From the NCBI GenBank assembly GCA_040752815.1, contig JBFMGC010000007.1, positions 1 through 64,000 on the forward strand: a stretch of 64,000 nucleotides of DNA, read 5' to 3'. A program made the position numbers and the translations under genes. The DNA is from Candidatus Zixiibacteriota bacterium (GTDB lineage: Bacteria > Zixibacteria > MSB-5A5 > GN15 > FEB-12). The stretch's first letter is position 1, and each line of letters starts with the position of its first letter. Shown one piece after another: positions 47,901-54,424 of the stretch. The notes beneath the pieces were generated by a model, which made no database searches, was not told the origin of the DNA, and saw only the letters and a list, made by a program, of their open reading frames with translations.

Positions 47901-48234
47901 GGAAATAGTCGACTACCAGAGCCGGCCGTACCTGGCCGCCGCGGCATCGTTGCTGCCGGACGAGTACGAGCTGAGGCAGAATTACCCCAACCCGTTTAAC
48001 CCGTCGACCACGATCAGCTTCGCGCTTCCCGTGTCCACCGGCTGGAGCCTGAAGGTTTACAACATCGCCGGCGCCATGGTCTGGGAGCAGGGCGGCAATA
48101 GCGCGGGCGGAGTGGTGGATGTTGTGTGGGACGGTCGCAGTTCGGACGGCGATCTGGTGGCATCGGGCGTGTACCTGTACCGTCTCGACGCGAACACTTA
48201 TTCAAACACTCGGAAGATGATTCTTCTGAAGTAG
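38920..48234 (+). CDS. Giant secreted protein with about 30 Cys-rich Ig-like domains
   Basis: A 3,104-residue exported protein. ATG 38920 has an ideal ribosome site (GGAGGAAAG) and opens a signal peptide of about 26 residues (ending SSAQ); a GTG at 38875 is rejected. About 30 repeats of about 85 residues follow to about residue 2605. Each has the pattern LCxxxxxC(I/F)-V near the start, VCFxP in the middle and xTDxCG near the end, so most have several cysteines likely to form disulfides. Next come a cohesin-like domain (VAVNVETNDPIGGFDILIGY, about 46740-47220), a dockerin-like stretch (DVNADGLTLTVADLSLLI, about 47500) and a FlgD-like C-terminal sorting domain (NYPNPFNPSTTISF, about 47980). It is probably a cell-surface or extracellular stalk; export by a type IX-like route is inferred. 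Confidence 0.93.
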   Translation: MTKRGLLLYLTTFFCLALTAAHSSAQITGDPSWAPVVTLPDDATVTWCQADSICYDITAVDPDATDSIWMSLVSGPIEYTPTRFGHEFTTTICFRPEGSGDYRFVWQFVDRQNHVVTDSVTYTVELGTPPSLEDQQFSGILCDLQAPRQLNLVYTANGREPTFQLLSGPGSIDPSGGRITYEPDTSGVFEFLVALETDCGADTATVTDNLALNLPPYCIGFDTTVYLCDTRQICFDIVARDPEGDPITITMPEGLGTFVQTSDSTGRTCFTPREADSSRYIFIFRAADSCVLAATEKAGEPYCCYDTVIVDVVITLPGELTCHSDTTIHLCVPPEQLPVDICLDGFSSTWKNSTISFGTLEGDSLCFEVDTLGIYTITYAASDTCGHVDTCITRVTIMGNNVPYVTLARDQSIDLCVPETVCIPAAADDLDFDLYRVTTNYGQFSRSSGTICFLADTSGAYTIILTAEDLCGSWDADTAVVTVDLHAPPMVVLGDDAEIALCDLQEVCIDATVTGENIQYFATSTGAHYNEQTSEVCFTPKASGTYEVFLQAIDDCDRVVADTVVIEVSIGSAPAISNFRDTTVYLCYPRQICLDLNISDSDNDIAGVAVNRGQYANNQVCFVPYSMGIYKLIVTATDSCGHVEVDTAEVTVKTDQGISLVTPGDTTIFLCEPDTLCFPIGGIPEGAQVSVSGIATYWDAVTNSICFYSDCCLENKLTVSVTTECGTYSKSFTVDVQTNSRPVVFLPKDTTLLLCEPETVCLPVAISDIDGNVASVAVTGGTYNAYDRTVCFEALEEGVHQIDVTVTDSCGAVATDRMTVTVTLNEAPWVRSTLADSVFRQCELSEVCIPIEFADPDGQQVTITVSGGYLQEPPSGNTANVCFVPSSYGDNCIDIYVIDPCGESDTAHGCVAIAEPSTIAIDCPVTIANTQCGPGQYCVDIPITGEYQTVTTNIGTWSNGTWCVDVSEPIVGNLEIIAVGECNVDSCIVPLNLIPVEPPLLVCPTDVDTLLCGPSIIVFDVPLLSAAGPDESVTANAPATVEIIGRTARLSVPISEPGQQVITLTHFNPPCEPYVCSFIVNARFNTPPVLAVEGTTVESCTLQEICVPFSYFDSENNVVSIRSDAGPVTWANGVGQVCFTPASFGIHELTLTAVDTCDAMYEVPFSVTINQLPSVAIECPSFVTPPTYCGFELHCLDLPIGGQVDSVVTNYGAWANGQLCFDINEPGTYDLLTIAYGPCNVDSCIFPVVYLEPVNVMCSVVDSTVVLCEEIPTTVSIPVAITGDDVQYEIRPNTYPYANGAVDVSFSRAGQYPVTVVAWNDCSRDSCDFVVIAEVNAPPVVTLPADYQVIQCTFAELCVPITVVDPDNDLVVIRTSLGVINGSQVCFTPNAYGEYEIVVTATDDCGGVGVGAITITVVEGTTVALTCPDGPISVDIDLPGDVRIPVGVQPPGFDVTVSPSGTYDHATGEVVVQIESEGLYQFLVKSVADCNTDSCKITLEVGQYIPPFVECVAESDTLLCLSQARQVCLPVTVYGTDVLVEVTPPALFTGDAVCLDVTAPGDYVIDIKAYTDRDTVTCQSVLHVTGGNPPLLTMPQTLDYTLCGVGEVCFDVTMEDAEFDITSIVVNHGSYDINRGQICFLADTAGTYVIEMTVADSCGNATTRSTAATIDFNQPPQVSLGDDRRVFACTLGEVCVDVSIVTDDPVTVTTSLGHYDPEAGQVCFLPEQPGLYELTVEVTDQCGQKASDIVIVEVDANDPPQITPLRDTTIYLCYPRVICLDALVSDPDGNLASVTTSRGKYENGTVCFAPYSMGEYRVVVTATDECGATVTDEAIVTVRTDQGINLVCPEDQTVFLCEPDTLCFPIGGVPDGATVTVQGIAAWWDPATQSVCFYSDCCLENKLTVSVTTPCGTYSCSFTVSVQTNSRPIVLLPRDTTVIQCQLERICLPVGISDIDGNIRNVQVTGASYDAYSRTVCFTPPAPGRYTIDVAVTDSCGAVGTDRMVVDVNLNQPPVIVYTPKDTVYKQCQPEEICLPVGVSDPDNNIADVTVTGGYYDAQTGKVCILPQGVGTFCAQITITDKCGLSATQEVCVEVSDGDRVDIQCQSPEPLTLCEPQTVCVAVPVVGTDYTVTTSYGSWSNNELCFVADTSGSYRIRLIATAQCNADTCFVTVPVTILPTLSVTCPANDSQFLCGADTLCYPFSFTPANATVTVSAPAYLSGGQVCVPVLQPGTQTIRLTVSNQCGTVECSFTVTTTFNGAPVVLAGTDRNYVECNLHEVCFPISISDPNSNITERTTSAGRLVGDAQLCFTPPSYGTHQIIIRVVDACGLSDADTVLVDYTLGASASIQCPDGTQYASVCGVDTICILAPITPANATVTIRPSGIYKPQTGEVCIPVSQGGTIPVEIIAAAQCGADTCRFNLEVDMGVKPVVQCPGRIDTLLCLVTPDTLRVPITASGTGLQVNVNPTGYYAAGYVNLPITQAGQHNFEVIAFGRCGADTCEIEVNVTADQAPLLTVPTQMTFERCPDDIDDICIGGIFATDAESDVTITKVCGPGSFVSQSGDSGAVCFVPASFGQVQFCFEATDGCHVVQKTFLVNVTVKPDCDVCVRLSIDGGADSPVGLRKKVAVNVETNDPIGGFDILIGYDKSALIFQLGSMAGGDAEAWEYFTWASDVGSCSGCPTGVVRFVGIADRNNGAAHPPDSAYRPNGKLFDIEYLIVNDQNLGNQFVPISFVWNDCSDNALSDTTGTILYIDSRVYNPEGQVIWDEFDDANYPESARQSGLGAPDTCIVEGAKSQAVRCVEFHNGGIKIISPEDIDDRGDINLNMIAYEIADAVVFTNYFIRGLAAFTINVAGQIAATDVNADGLTLTVADLSLLIRVIIGDANPIPKVTPYAERAEVITTLDGGAMRIGVETAHGIGAAYLVYDIAPGTEVGEPYLLPAAADFDLRSGILDGQLRLLLYDIGTAEVDAGLQELIEIPVLGEGVLTLAHAEIVDYQSRPYLAAAASLLPDEYELRQNYPNPFNPSTTISFALPVSTGWSLKVYNIAGAMVWEQGGNSAGGVVDVVWDGRSSDGDLVASGVYLYRLDANTYSNTRKMILLK
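40117..43674 (+). repeat. Giant gene: 14-domain block, copy A
   Basis: Ig-like domains 5-18 of the giant protein. The domains match, in the same order, those starting 3,558 bp (1,186 codons) downstream. The register is exact across at least 40671-41400 (for example CTATCTCTGC at 40671 against CTATCTTTGC at 44229, and GTGACGCTCAA at 41383 against GTGAACCTCAA at 44941). Confidence 0.75.
43675..46737 (+). repeat. Giant gene: 14-domain block, copy B (12 domains kept)
   Basis: Ig-like domains 19-30, matching domains 5-16 of copy A one to one. The pair 8/22 is the most alike, about three quarters identical by eye and sharing CFYSDCCLENKLTVSVTT; outer pairs are more diverged. The counterparts of domains 17-18 are absent and the cohesin-like domain begins instead. 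Confidence 0.75.
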
Positions 48235-48257
48235 TAGTATCTTCTCATCTTTCCTCT

Positions 48258-48301
48258 CGAGGCGTTCGTGTCCCGGCAGTGACGCGGACGCCTCGTTTAT
48301 T
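48258..48301 (+). terminator. Terminator of the giant gene
   Basis: A stem of about 15 pairs (48258-48272 with 48281-48295, two G-T pairs, 8-nt loop) is followed by TTTATTT (48296-48301 and on). It lies 23 bp after the stop and between the convergent ends of the giant gene and rlmH. Confidence 0.85.
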
Positions 48302-48767
48302 TGTGGTAGTCGGTCCCCCGGAGAATTGAATAGGCGCGGTACAACTGTTCGAGCAGTATGAGCCGCACCAGTTGGTGAGAGAACGTCAGACTGGAGAGCG
48401 ACCAAACCTCGTTGGCGTGTTCCAGCAATCGCTTGTCGAGACCCCAGGCGCCGCCTATTACGAAAACCACCGTGCCGCGTGAATCAACCTCGACTTGCTG
48501 AAGCCGTTTGGCCAGCGCGGGGGAGTCATATGCCCGGCCACGATCATGCAGAGCTATGTAGTACTCATGGCCGATCGCCCCGGCGAGTTTCCCGCTCTCT
48601 TTGGCCTTTATTACTTCGGGGGAGAGCGACACAGTCGACTTCAGCGTGGGGAGGAATTTCAGTTCTACCCCTGCGAATCGGGACAACAGCTTGACATAAT
48701 GATCGCAGCCGTCGCTAATCCAGCGATCTTTGTCCTTGCCTACAGTGATAATCCGGATGTTAAGCAA
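48297..48767 (-). CDS. rlmH: 23S rRNA pseudouridine-1915 N3-methyltransferase RlmH
   Basis: A 156-residue SPOUT methyltransferase. The SAM-binding knot motif is VFVIGGAWGLDKRLLEHAN at about 100-118 and the C-terminus is FSHQLVRLILLEQLYRAYSI...GTDYHK, as in the family. The start is probably TTG 48767, overlapping the yjbQ stop by 8 bp; length then fits the usual 155-160 residues. Last gene of the dtd-to-rlmH operon. Confidence 0.94.
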   Translation of the reverse strand: MLNIRIITVGKDKDRWISDGCDHYVKLLSRFAGVELKFLPTLKSTVSLSPEVIKAKESGKLAGAIGHEYYIALHDRGRAYDSPALAKRLQQVEVDSRGTVVFVIGGAWGLDKRLLEHANEVWSLSSLTFSHQLVRLILLEQLYRAYSILRGTDYHK

Positions 48768-49161
48768 ACCCGGCGACCTTGATGATGAGTTGGCGCGTCC
48801 TTGGACCGTCGAACTCGCAGAAGAAAACCCCCTGCCACTGGCCGAGTACTGGGCGCCCCTTTTCGATAAGCACCTGCACGGAGCTTCCCAGAAGTGACGC
48901 TTTGATGTGGGCGTCCGAATTCCCCTCGCCATGATGATACCCGTCCTCGCGCGGAATCTCCTTGCCAAGTTTGTGAAGAATGTCGCGGCGGACATCCGGA
49001 TCGGCATTTTCGTTGATAGTTATTCCGGCTGTCGTGTGAGGGACAAAACAAACGGCTATGCCGTCATCAGCACCCGCCTGCCTCAGGGCCTGCATGAGAA
49101 GATTGGTTACATCAATCATCTCTTCCCGTCGAGAAGTTTTCACCGTGAAGGAGTAAATCAC
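48760..49161 (-). CDS. yjbQ: YjbQ family (UPF0047) protein
   Basis: A 133-residue protein of the YjbQ/UPF0047 family, for which a thiamin-phosphate synthase-like side activity has been reported in relatives; the physiological role remains unclear. The family signature CFVPHTTAGITINENADPDV is at about 38-57, with a second one in GQWQGVFFCEFDGPR at about 108-122. It overlaps ftsY by 4 bp upstream and rlmH by 8 bp downstream. Confidence 0.93.
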   Translation of the reverse strand: MIYSFTVKTSRREEMIDVTNLLMQALRQAGADDGIAVCFVPHTTAGITINENADPDVRRDILHKLGKEIPREDGYHHGEGNSDAHIKASLLGSSVQVLIEKGRPVLGQWQGVFFCEFDGPRTRQLIIKVAGFA

Positions 49162-50072
49162 TGGAACAAGGCCTCGGCGAACTGGCGGGGGTCGAACCGT
49201 TGAAGGTCATCGACGGTCTCGCCAATGCCGATGAAGTCCACCGGAACTTTCAGTTCCTCGGCGATGGCAATGACTACACCCCCCTTGGCGGTGCCGTCGA
49301 GTTTGGTTATTATCAGTCCATCGCAGCCGACCGCCTCGGAGAAGATCCGCACCTGCGAGAGGGCGTTCTGGCCGGTGCTGCCGTCGATGATCAGTTTGCT
49401 CTGCACCCTGGCGTCCGGCGCAGCTTTACCGACCACACGCTTGATCTTCTTCAGTTCTTCCATGAGATTCGATTTGGTATGCAGCCGCCCGGCTGTATCC
49501 ACTAACAGGAGATCAACTCCGCGCGCACGGGCCGCCGCGGCAGCGTCGAACGCCACCGCCGACGGATCGGCGCCTTCTTTCGAGCGGATGATCTCGACCC
49601 CGGCTCGCTGCGCCCAGATACTGATCTGATCTATGGCGGCGGCTCGAAACGTATCACACGCGGCTATCATGACTTTCTTATTGTCGGACGCGAAATAGGT
49701 GGCCAGCTTGCCGATCGTGGTGGTCTTGCCGACACCGTTCACTCCGGTAATGAGCCAGATCATGGGCCTGCCGCCGCCGGAGGGGAATAGATCATGCCAG
49801 TCCGCGGCAAGTATACCAGCGATCTCATCCTTAAGAAGGGCGATAACCGCTTCGCCCTGGGTGGCGCTCTGCTCGCGCGCCCGTGCGCGCAGGCGTTCGA
49901 TCAGCCGTGTAGTTGCCTGCACGCCGACATCCGCCTCGATTAGTATCTCCTCGATTTCATCTATCAACTCATCGTCGATTCGACGAAGCGATACGACCTG
50001 TGAAATTCTCCCGAACAACTTGTCCTTTGTGCGGGAAAGAGAATCGCGCAGCTTTTCGAAAGGGCTGAACAT
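49158..50072 (-). CDS. ftsY: Signal recognition particle receptor FtsY
   Basis: A 304-residue SRP-type GTPase that docks ribosome-SRP complexes at the inner membrane. The N domain (about 1-90) lacks the long acidic A domain of E. coli FtsY. GTPase motifs are GVNGVGKTTTIGKLA (about 113-127), DTFRAAA, DTAGRLHTKSNLMEEL (about 196-211) and TKLDGTAKGG (about 255-264). It follows smc by 22 bp, a frequent pairing, and overlaps yjbQ by 4 bp. Confidence 0.96.
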   Translation of the reverse strand: MFSPFEKLRDSLSRTKDKLFGRISQVVSLRRIDDELIDEIEEILIEADVGVQATTRLIERLRARAREQSATQGEAVIALLKDEIAGILAADWHDLFPSGGGRPMIWLITGVNGVGKTTTIGKLATYFASDNKKVMIAACDTFRAAAIDQISIWAQRAGVEIIRSKEGADPSAVAFDAAAAARARGVDLLLVDTAGRLHTKSNLMEELKKIKRVVGKAAPDARVQSKLIIDGSTGQNALSQVRIFSEAVGCDGLIITKLDGTAKGGVVIAIAEELKVPVDFIGIGETVDDLQRFDPRQFAEALFQ

Positions 50073-50094
50073 GATGTGCGCACGCGCCCGGCGA

Positions 50095-53000
50095 TCAGGC
50101 GTCGCCGTCCGGCTTGATGGTCACGGCGGGTGTGATCCGCTCGAGAATCGCTTCGGGCAGCGGCTCCTGGTCGGCAGTTTCAGACGCTGGTTCGGCGGCA
50201 GCCTCAACGGTGACCAGTTCATCGCTGCCGTCATCCTGCCGCGCAAACTTGACCGCCACCAGCTTGGATACGCCTGGCCGTTCCATGGTGATGCCGTAGA
50301 GGTTGTCCGATGCTTCCATAGTGATCTTGTTATGTGTGATCACAATGAACTGCGTCTGCAGGGAGAAATGCTTGATGATTTTCAAGAAGCGCTGGCAGTT
50401 GGCATCGTCCAGCGGGGCATCGATCTCGTCCAGGATGCAAAACGGCGACGGCTTCACGAGATAGAGCGAGAACAGCAGCGATATCGCGGTCAGGGCGCGT
50501 TCGCCGCCGGAGAGCATGGTGATGGGCAGGAGCTTCTTGCCGCCGGGTCGGGCGGTGATTTCGATATCGGACTCCAGCGGGTCTTCCGGATTCACCAGCG
50601 TGATTCGCGCCTCGCCGCCGGCAAACAGCTCCACGAACAGTTTGCTGAAATTCTCCTGCACTTTGTCAAATGTCGTCGTAAAGAGATCGCGCGCCGTCTT
50701 GTTGATCTTTGTGATGGTCGAGCGCAGGTCGTTCTTGGCAATCGTGAGATCGTTTAGCTGTGCCGAGAGGAACTTCTCTCGCTCGGCGGTCACCTCGTAC
50801 TCTTCAAGGGCGACAAGATTGACCGCGCCGAAGTTCTTGAGCTTTTCTCTCAGATCGGAAATCAGCGCCGGCGCGTCCTCGTCGCTTATTTCCTCCTGCG
50901 GACGGCCGATCAGCATGGTTGAGATATCAGTGTCGTATTCCGCGCGAAGGCGATCAATTAGCGCCGTCACCGCAGAGCCTACCGCGGTCAGGCGCACCTC
51001 TGCTTTGTGCAGTTGGTCCGCGACAGCCTCCCGCTCCTGGCGCAACCTCTTCAGCGTGGCTTCTTTTTCCGCGGTACGATTCATTACCTCGGCCTGGCGA
51101 GCGCGAAGATCGAGCTGCACCTGCGCCAGGCGGTCGCGCTGCTCGAAAGCCGTTTTGAGCGCCTGCTCCATCGTGCCCAGAGCGGCTTCAGCGCATTCGA
51201 TGTCCTGCCGGGCCTGCTCGACTTCTGTCGCGCAGTCGCCCCGATTCTGCTCGATCTCGGCGAGCAACTGATTGATATGGACGATCTGGTGCTCGGTCTG
51301 CTCGACCCGGCTGCGGGCCTCGATTGCCTCCACCTGCAGGCGTGACACCTCGGCGTTGGCTTCAACGGCCTGCTGTTCCAGATCGCGCAGCCGTAATGTG
51401 GCCTGTTCGATCTCGGCAAGAAGAGTGGTCTTCTCGCCGGCTAGTCCGTGGGCATCAAGACCCAGGGACTGCTGTCGGCCCCGCATGTTTACAATTCGCG
51501 CGGCGAGAGCATGCTTCTCACGATTCAGCCGCTCCAGTTCTGTCATCAGCGTGCGGCCGGCAAATTCAGCTTCGTTTAACTGCCGCTGCTGTTCCTCGAT
51601 TTCCTGAACCATATCCTCGAGCCGCGAATTGAGCTGTTCCGACTCGGCCCGGAGCGCGCCCAGCCTGGCGGTACTGCGGTTCTTCTCGTTGGCGACAGCA
51701 TCGATCTTCTGCTGAATGAGGGCGATCTCCCGATCCTGCTCGGCGATCCGTTCCCTGCGGCGAAACAGCGAGAAGACATCATCGGAGCCGCCTGATATCA
51801 GGTTCTTCTGATAAAGCACTCCCTCGGTGGACACCGCCCCGAAACCGTAGGGGAGACGCTCGAGAATGGCGTCCACGTCCGCGCCGGGACCAAACACGAT
51901 CATGCGCGAGAGCACCGCTTCCTTGAGGGTGCGCAGGGACTCTTCGGTCGTCACCAGAGTATCGAGCCAGCCGATTACGCCGGGCATTTCCATCTCAGGA
52001 CGCCTGACACCCGGGGTTATCGTGCCGCTCAGAGGAACAAGAATGCCCACCCGTCCCTTACCCTGGGAGCGCAGGTAGGCGATGATGCTCTCGGCCTGGA
52101 CACGGTCCCGGCAGATCAGGTAGCGGGCCATTTCGCCCAGGGCGGCCTGCAGCACGGTCTCCATGCCCTCTCGAGGCACGAATTTGTCTGCGACCGTGCC
52201 CACCAGATCGGGCCAGCGATCCCGCGCGCTCATGGTGGTAACCACGCCGGACTCATAACCCTCATAGTGCAGCATCATGTCTTCGAGAAGGAGGCGGCGC
52301 GCCTCACACGCTTCCAGAGACGCCTTGAAATCGGATAGCTGCAGCGACAAGCCCTCGCCCTGCTCCATGCACTCCTCGATCGCCGCCACAACTTCCTTGC
52401 GGCGAGTTTCTGTGTCGGCGCGCGTGCGAACCATCTCCGTCAGGTCCTCGCGCAACCTTTCGGTTTGCTCAATCATCTCTTTCTGGCGCGGATTGTTGGC
52501 GGCGATAGCCTGCTCGAGCTGCGCGGCCATGGCCGTCAGCTCATCGGTCTGTTCGCGGAGAGCGCTTTCCTCGGTCACTCCCGACGACAGCCGCCCTTCC
52601 AGTTCGAGCAGCTTTCTGTTTTCGACCTCCTGTGCGGTTCGGGCCGCCAGGAGCGTCTGATCGACTTCCGCTTGTTTTGCCTGAGCTCTAGTCAGTTCGT
52701 CATTGCGAGCCTGCAACTGCTGTCGGGCGGTGGCGAGCCGGGCTTCGGTCTCGGCAAGTTCACGGTGAAGCTCCTCGGTGCGGGTGTCGAAACTCTGGAG
52801 ATCGGATCGTCCTTTAGTGATCGTCAGGGCAGCGTTGGCCTTCTTTTCGTTCAGGACCGAAATCTCCCGCTCCACGCGGTGGGCTTCTTCCGAGACGGTG
52901 TAGATCTCGTTACCGATAGCGTTCAGCCGTTGCTCGATATCAACCTGGTCTCGGCGGTCGCTCTCCAACTGACCGGCTGCCAGATCCAGGACCGCACCAC

Positions 53001-53772
53001 GGCTGGTCTTCTGATCGGTAAGCGAGTCGTACTCCGATTGTAGTTCACGCTTTTCCTGCTGCAATTGCCGCAGACGGCTCGCCCCCAGATACAATTCCCA
53101 CGAGCGAATGCGCTCTTCGAGCTTCTTGTATCGCTCGGCTTTCTTGTGCTGGCGGTAGAGCGCGTTGACACGAGTCTTGACCTCCGCGTAGATGTCTTTC
53201 AGTCGCAGGAAGTCGTTTTCTGTGGCTTCGAGTTTGCGCAGGGCGGCCTTGCGGCGTTGTTTGTACTTGGTGATTCCGGCTGCTTCCTCGAACAGAAAGC
53301 GCCGTTCCTCGGCCTTGTCCGAAATCACTGAATCGATCATGTGCTGCTGAATGACCGAATAGGAGTGCGCGCCGAGACCGGTATCGACAAACATATCGAT
53401 AATGTCTTTGAGGCGGCAGGGCACTTTATTAATCAGGTACTCGGATTCGCCACTCCGAAACAGGCGCCGCGTAATCTGCAACTCGTGATACTCGGTCGGC
53501 AGGATTCCGCTGTTGTTTACGATCGTGAGGGTGACTTCAGCCATGCCGAGCGGCTTGAGTTCGGCGGTGCCGTTGAAGATCACTTCTTCCATCTTGCCGC
53601 CGCGCAGGAGGGTCGGCTTTTGCTCACCCAGGACCCAACGGAGGGCGTCGAGCACGTTCGTCTTACCGCATCCGTTGGGGCCGACAATTGACGTCACCCC
53701 GGTGGCAAACTTGACAGTCGTCTTGGTGGGAAAGGACTTGAAACCGAGCAGCTCGATTTGCCTGAGATACAC
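50095..53772 (-). CDS. smc: Chromosome segregation protein SMC
   Basis: A 1,225-residue condensin ATPase that organises and segregates the chromosome. Walker A is GPNGCGKTNVLDALRWVLGE at about 32-51, two long coiled-coil arms flank a hinge at about 510-650, and the C-terminal head has LSGGERALTAISLLFSL and ILDEIDAPLDDAN. A tail of about 55 acidic/Glu-rich residues extends beyond the usual end. The start is GTG 53772 with GGAGG four bases upstream; the ATG at 53817 would add residues before the conserved first strand and overlap the previous gene. Confidence 0.96.
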   Translation of the reverse strand: MYLRQIELLGFKSFPTKTTVKFATGVTSIVGPNGCGKTNVLDALRWVLGEQKPTLLRGGKMEEVIFNGTAELKPLGMAEVTLTIVNNSGILPTEYHELQITRRLFRSGESEYLINKVPCRLKDIIDMFVDTGLGAHSYSVIQQHMIDSVISDKAEERRFLFEEAAGITKYKQRRKAALRKLEATENDFLRLKDIYAEVKTRVNALYRQHKKAERYKKLEERIRSWELYLGASRLRQLQQEKRELQSEYDSLTDQKTSRGAVLDLAAGQLESDRRDQVDIEQRLNAIGNEIYTVSEEAHRVEREISVLNEKKANAALTITKGRSDLQSFDTRTEELHRELAETEARLATARQQLQARNDELTRAQAKQAEVDQTLLAARTAQEVENRKLLELEGRLSSGVTEESALREQTDELTAMAAQLEQAIAANNPRQKEMIEQTERLREDLTEMVRTRADTETRRKEVVAAIEECMEQGEGLSLQLSDFKASLEACEARRLLLEDMMLHYEGYESGVVTTMSARDRWPDLVGTVADKFVPREGMETVLQAALGEMARYLICRDRVQAESIIAYLRSQGKGRVGILVPLSGTITPGVRRPEMEMPGVIGWLDTLVTTEESLRTLKEAVLSRMIVFGPGADVDAILERLPYGFGAVSTEGVLYQKNLISGGSDDVFSLFRRRERIAEQDREIALIQQKIDAVANEKNRSTARLGALRAESEQLNSRLEDMVQEIEEQQRQLNEAEFAGRTLMTELERLNREKHALAARIVNMRGRQQSLGLDAHGLAGEKTTLLAEIEQATLRLRDLEQQAVEANAEVSRLQVEAIEARSRVEQTEHQIVHINQLLAEIEQNRGDCATEVEQARQDIECAEAALGTMEQALKTAFEQRDRLAQVQLDLRARQAEVMNRTAEKEATLKRLRQEREAVADQLHKAEVRLTAVGSAVTALIDRLRAEYDTDISTMLIGRPQEEISDEDAPALISDLREKLKNFGAVNLVALEEYEVTAEREKFLSAQLNDLTIAKNDLRSTITKINKTARDLFTTTFDKVQENFSKLFVELFAGGEARITLVNPEDPLESDIEITARPGGKKLLPITMLSGGERALTAISLLFSLYLVKPSPFCILDEIDAPLDDANCQRFLKIIKHFSLQTQFIVITHNKITMEASDNLYGITMERPGVSKLVAVKFARQDDGSDELVTVEAAAEPASETADQEPLPEAILERITPAVTIKPDGDA

Positions 53773-53785
53773 GAAACCTCCAGCG

Positions 53786-54364
53786 TTAGTAAGCGGTGAC
53801 CGGGCTGAGCCCGTCAACCGGCTTCTTCATGATCGCAGCCAGCGTGGCCAGCAGCGAACGGTAGATGTTGCGCTCGTCCCGAAGATACTTGGTCTTGATT
53901 TCCAGGTTATAAAACGGGGTGCCAAGGTGATTGCCCCGGCCAATCCGTATTGCACCGGGGAATTTGAGCAGGACGGTTGACGTAAAAGTGGACGCCTCCA
54001 GATTCAGGTCGAGAATCGTATCGAACTTGTATTCGCACAGGGTTTGCAGGTAGCTCTTCTTGGGCAGCCCGGTCCAGGTGACCTGGTCAAGCGACGGTGT
54101 TAGAATCTGGAACCCTTTGCGCGGATAGATATCGTACACCTTGATGCCCGGCAGCGTCAGCAGCGTGATGTCGGCGGACTTGAATAGATGCGCAATGGTC
54201 GGCAGAAGCTGCTTTACCATGGTCAACTCGCGCAGTCCGCCCGGCAGACAGACCAGCAGATGTTTCGGCCGAAGCAGGTCTTCCGGGATAGACAACTGGC
54301 GTCCCTCGGCCTTGCCCTTCATGTAGCCGATCTGCGCCTTGGCTATGAAATCTCTAAATCCCAT
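53786..54364 (-). CDS. Half-length GT9/heptosyltransferase-like protein
   Basis: A 192-residue protein that resembles the N-terminal Rossmann half of GT9 heptosyltransferases: HLLVCLPGGLRELTMVKQLL at about 34-53 and ADITLLTLPGI. Family enzymes run to about 340 residues, with the sugar-nucleotide site in the C-terminal half, which is absent here. The middle (KFDTILDLNLEASTFTSTVL) and GAIRIGRGN also match. The start at 54364 has GGCGG upstream. It lies 13 bp before smc. It may bind, or be a non-catalytic relic that has kept its place; not disrupted by any frameshift I can see. Confidence 0.75.
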   Translation of the reverse strand: MGFRDFIAKAQIGYMKGKAEGRQLSIPEDLLRPKHLLVCLPGGLRELTMVKQLLPTIAHLFKSADITLLTLPGIKVYDIYPRKGFQILTPSLDQVTWTGLPKKSYLQTLCEYKFDTILDLNLEASTFTSTVLLKFPGAIRIGRGNHLGTPFYNLEIKTKYLRDERNIYRSLLATLAAIMKKPVDGLSPVTAY

Positions 54365-54424
54365 ATATCCGCCTTTACTTGCCGCGGACGGCATCTCCGG
54401 GTCGAACCATTTCGCCTCGCCGGG

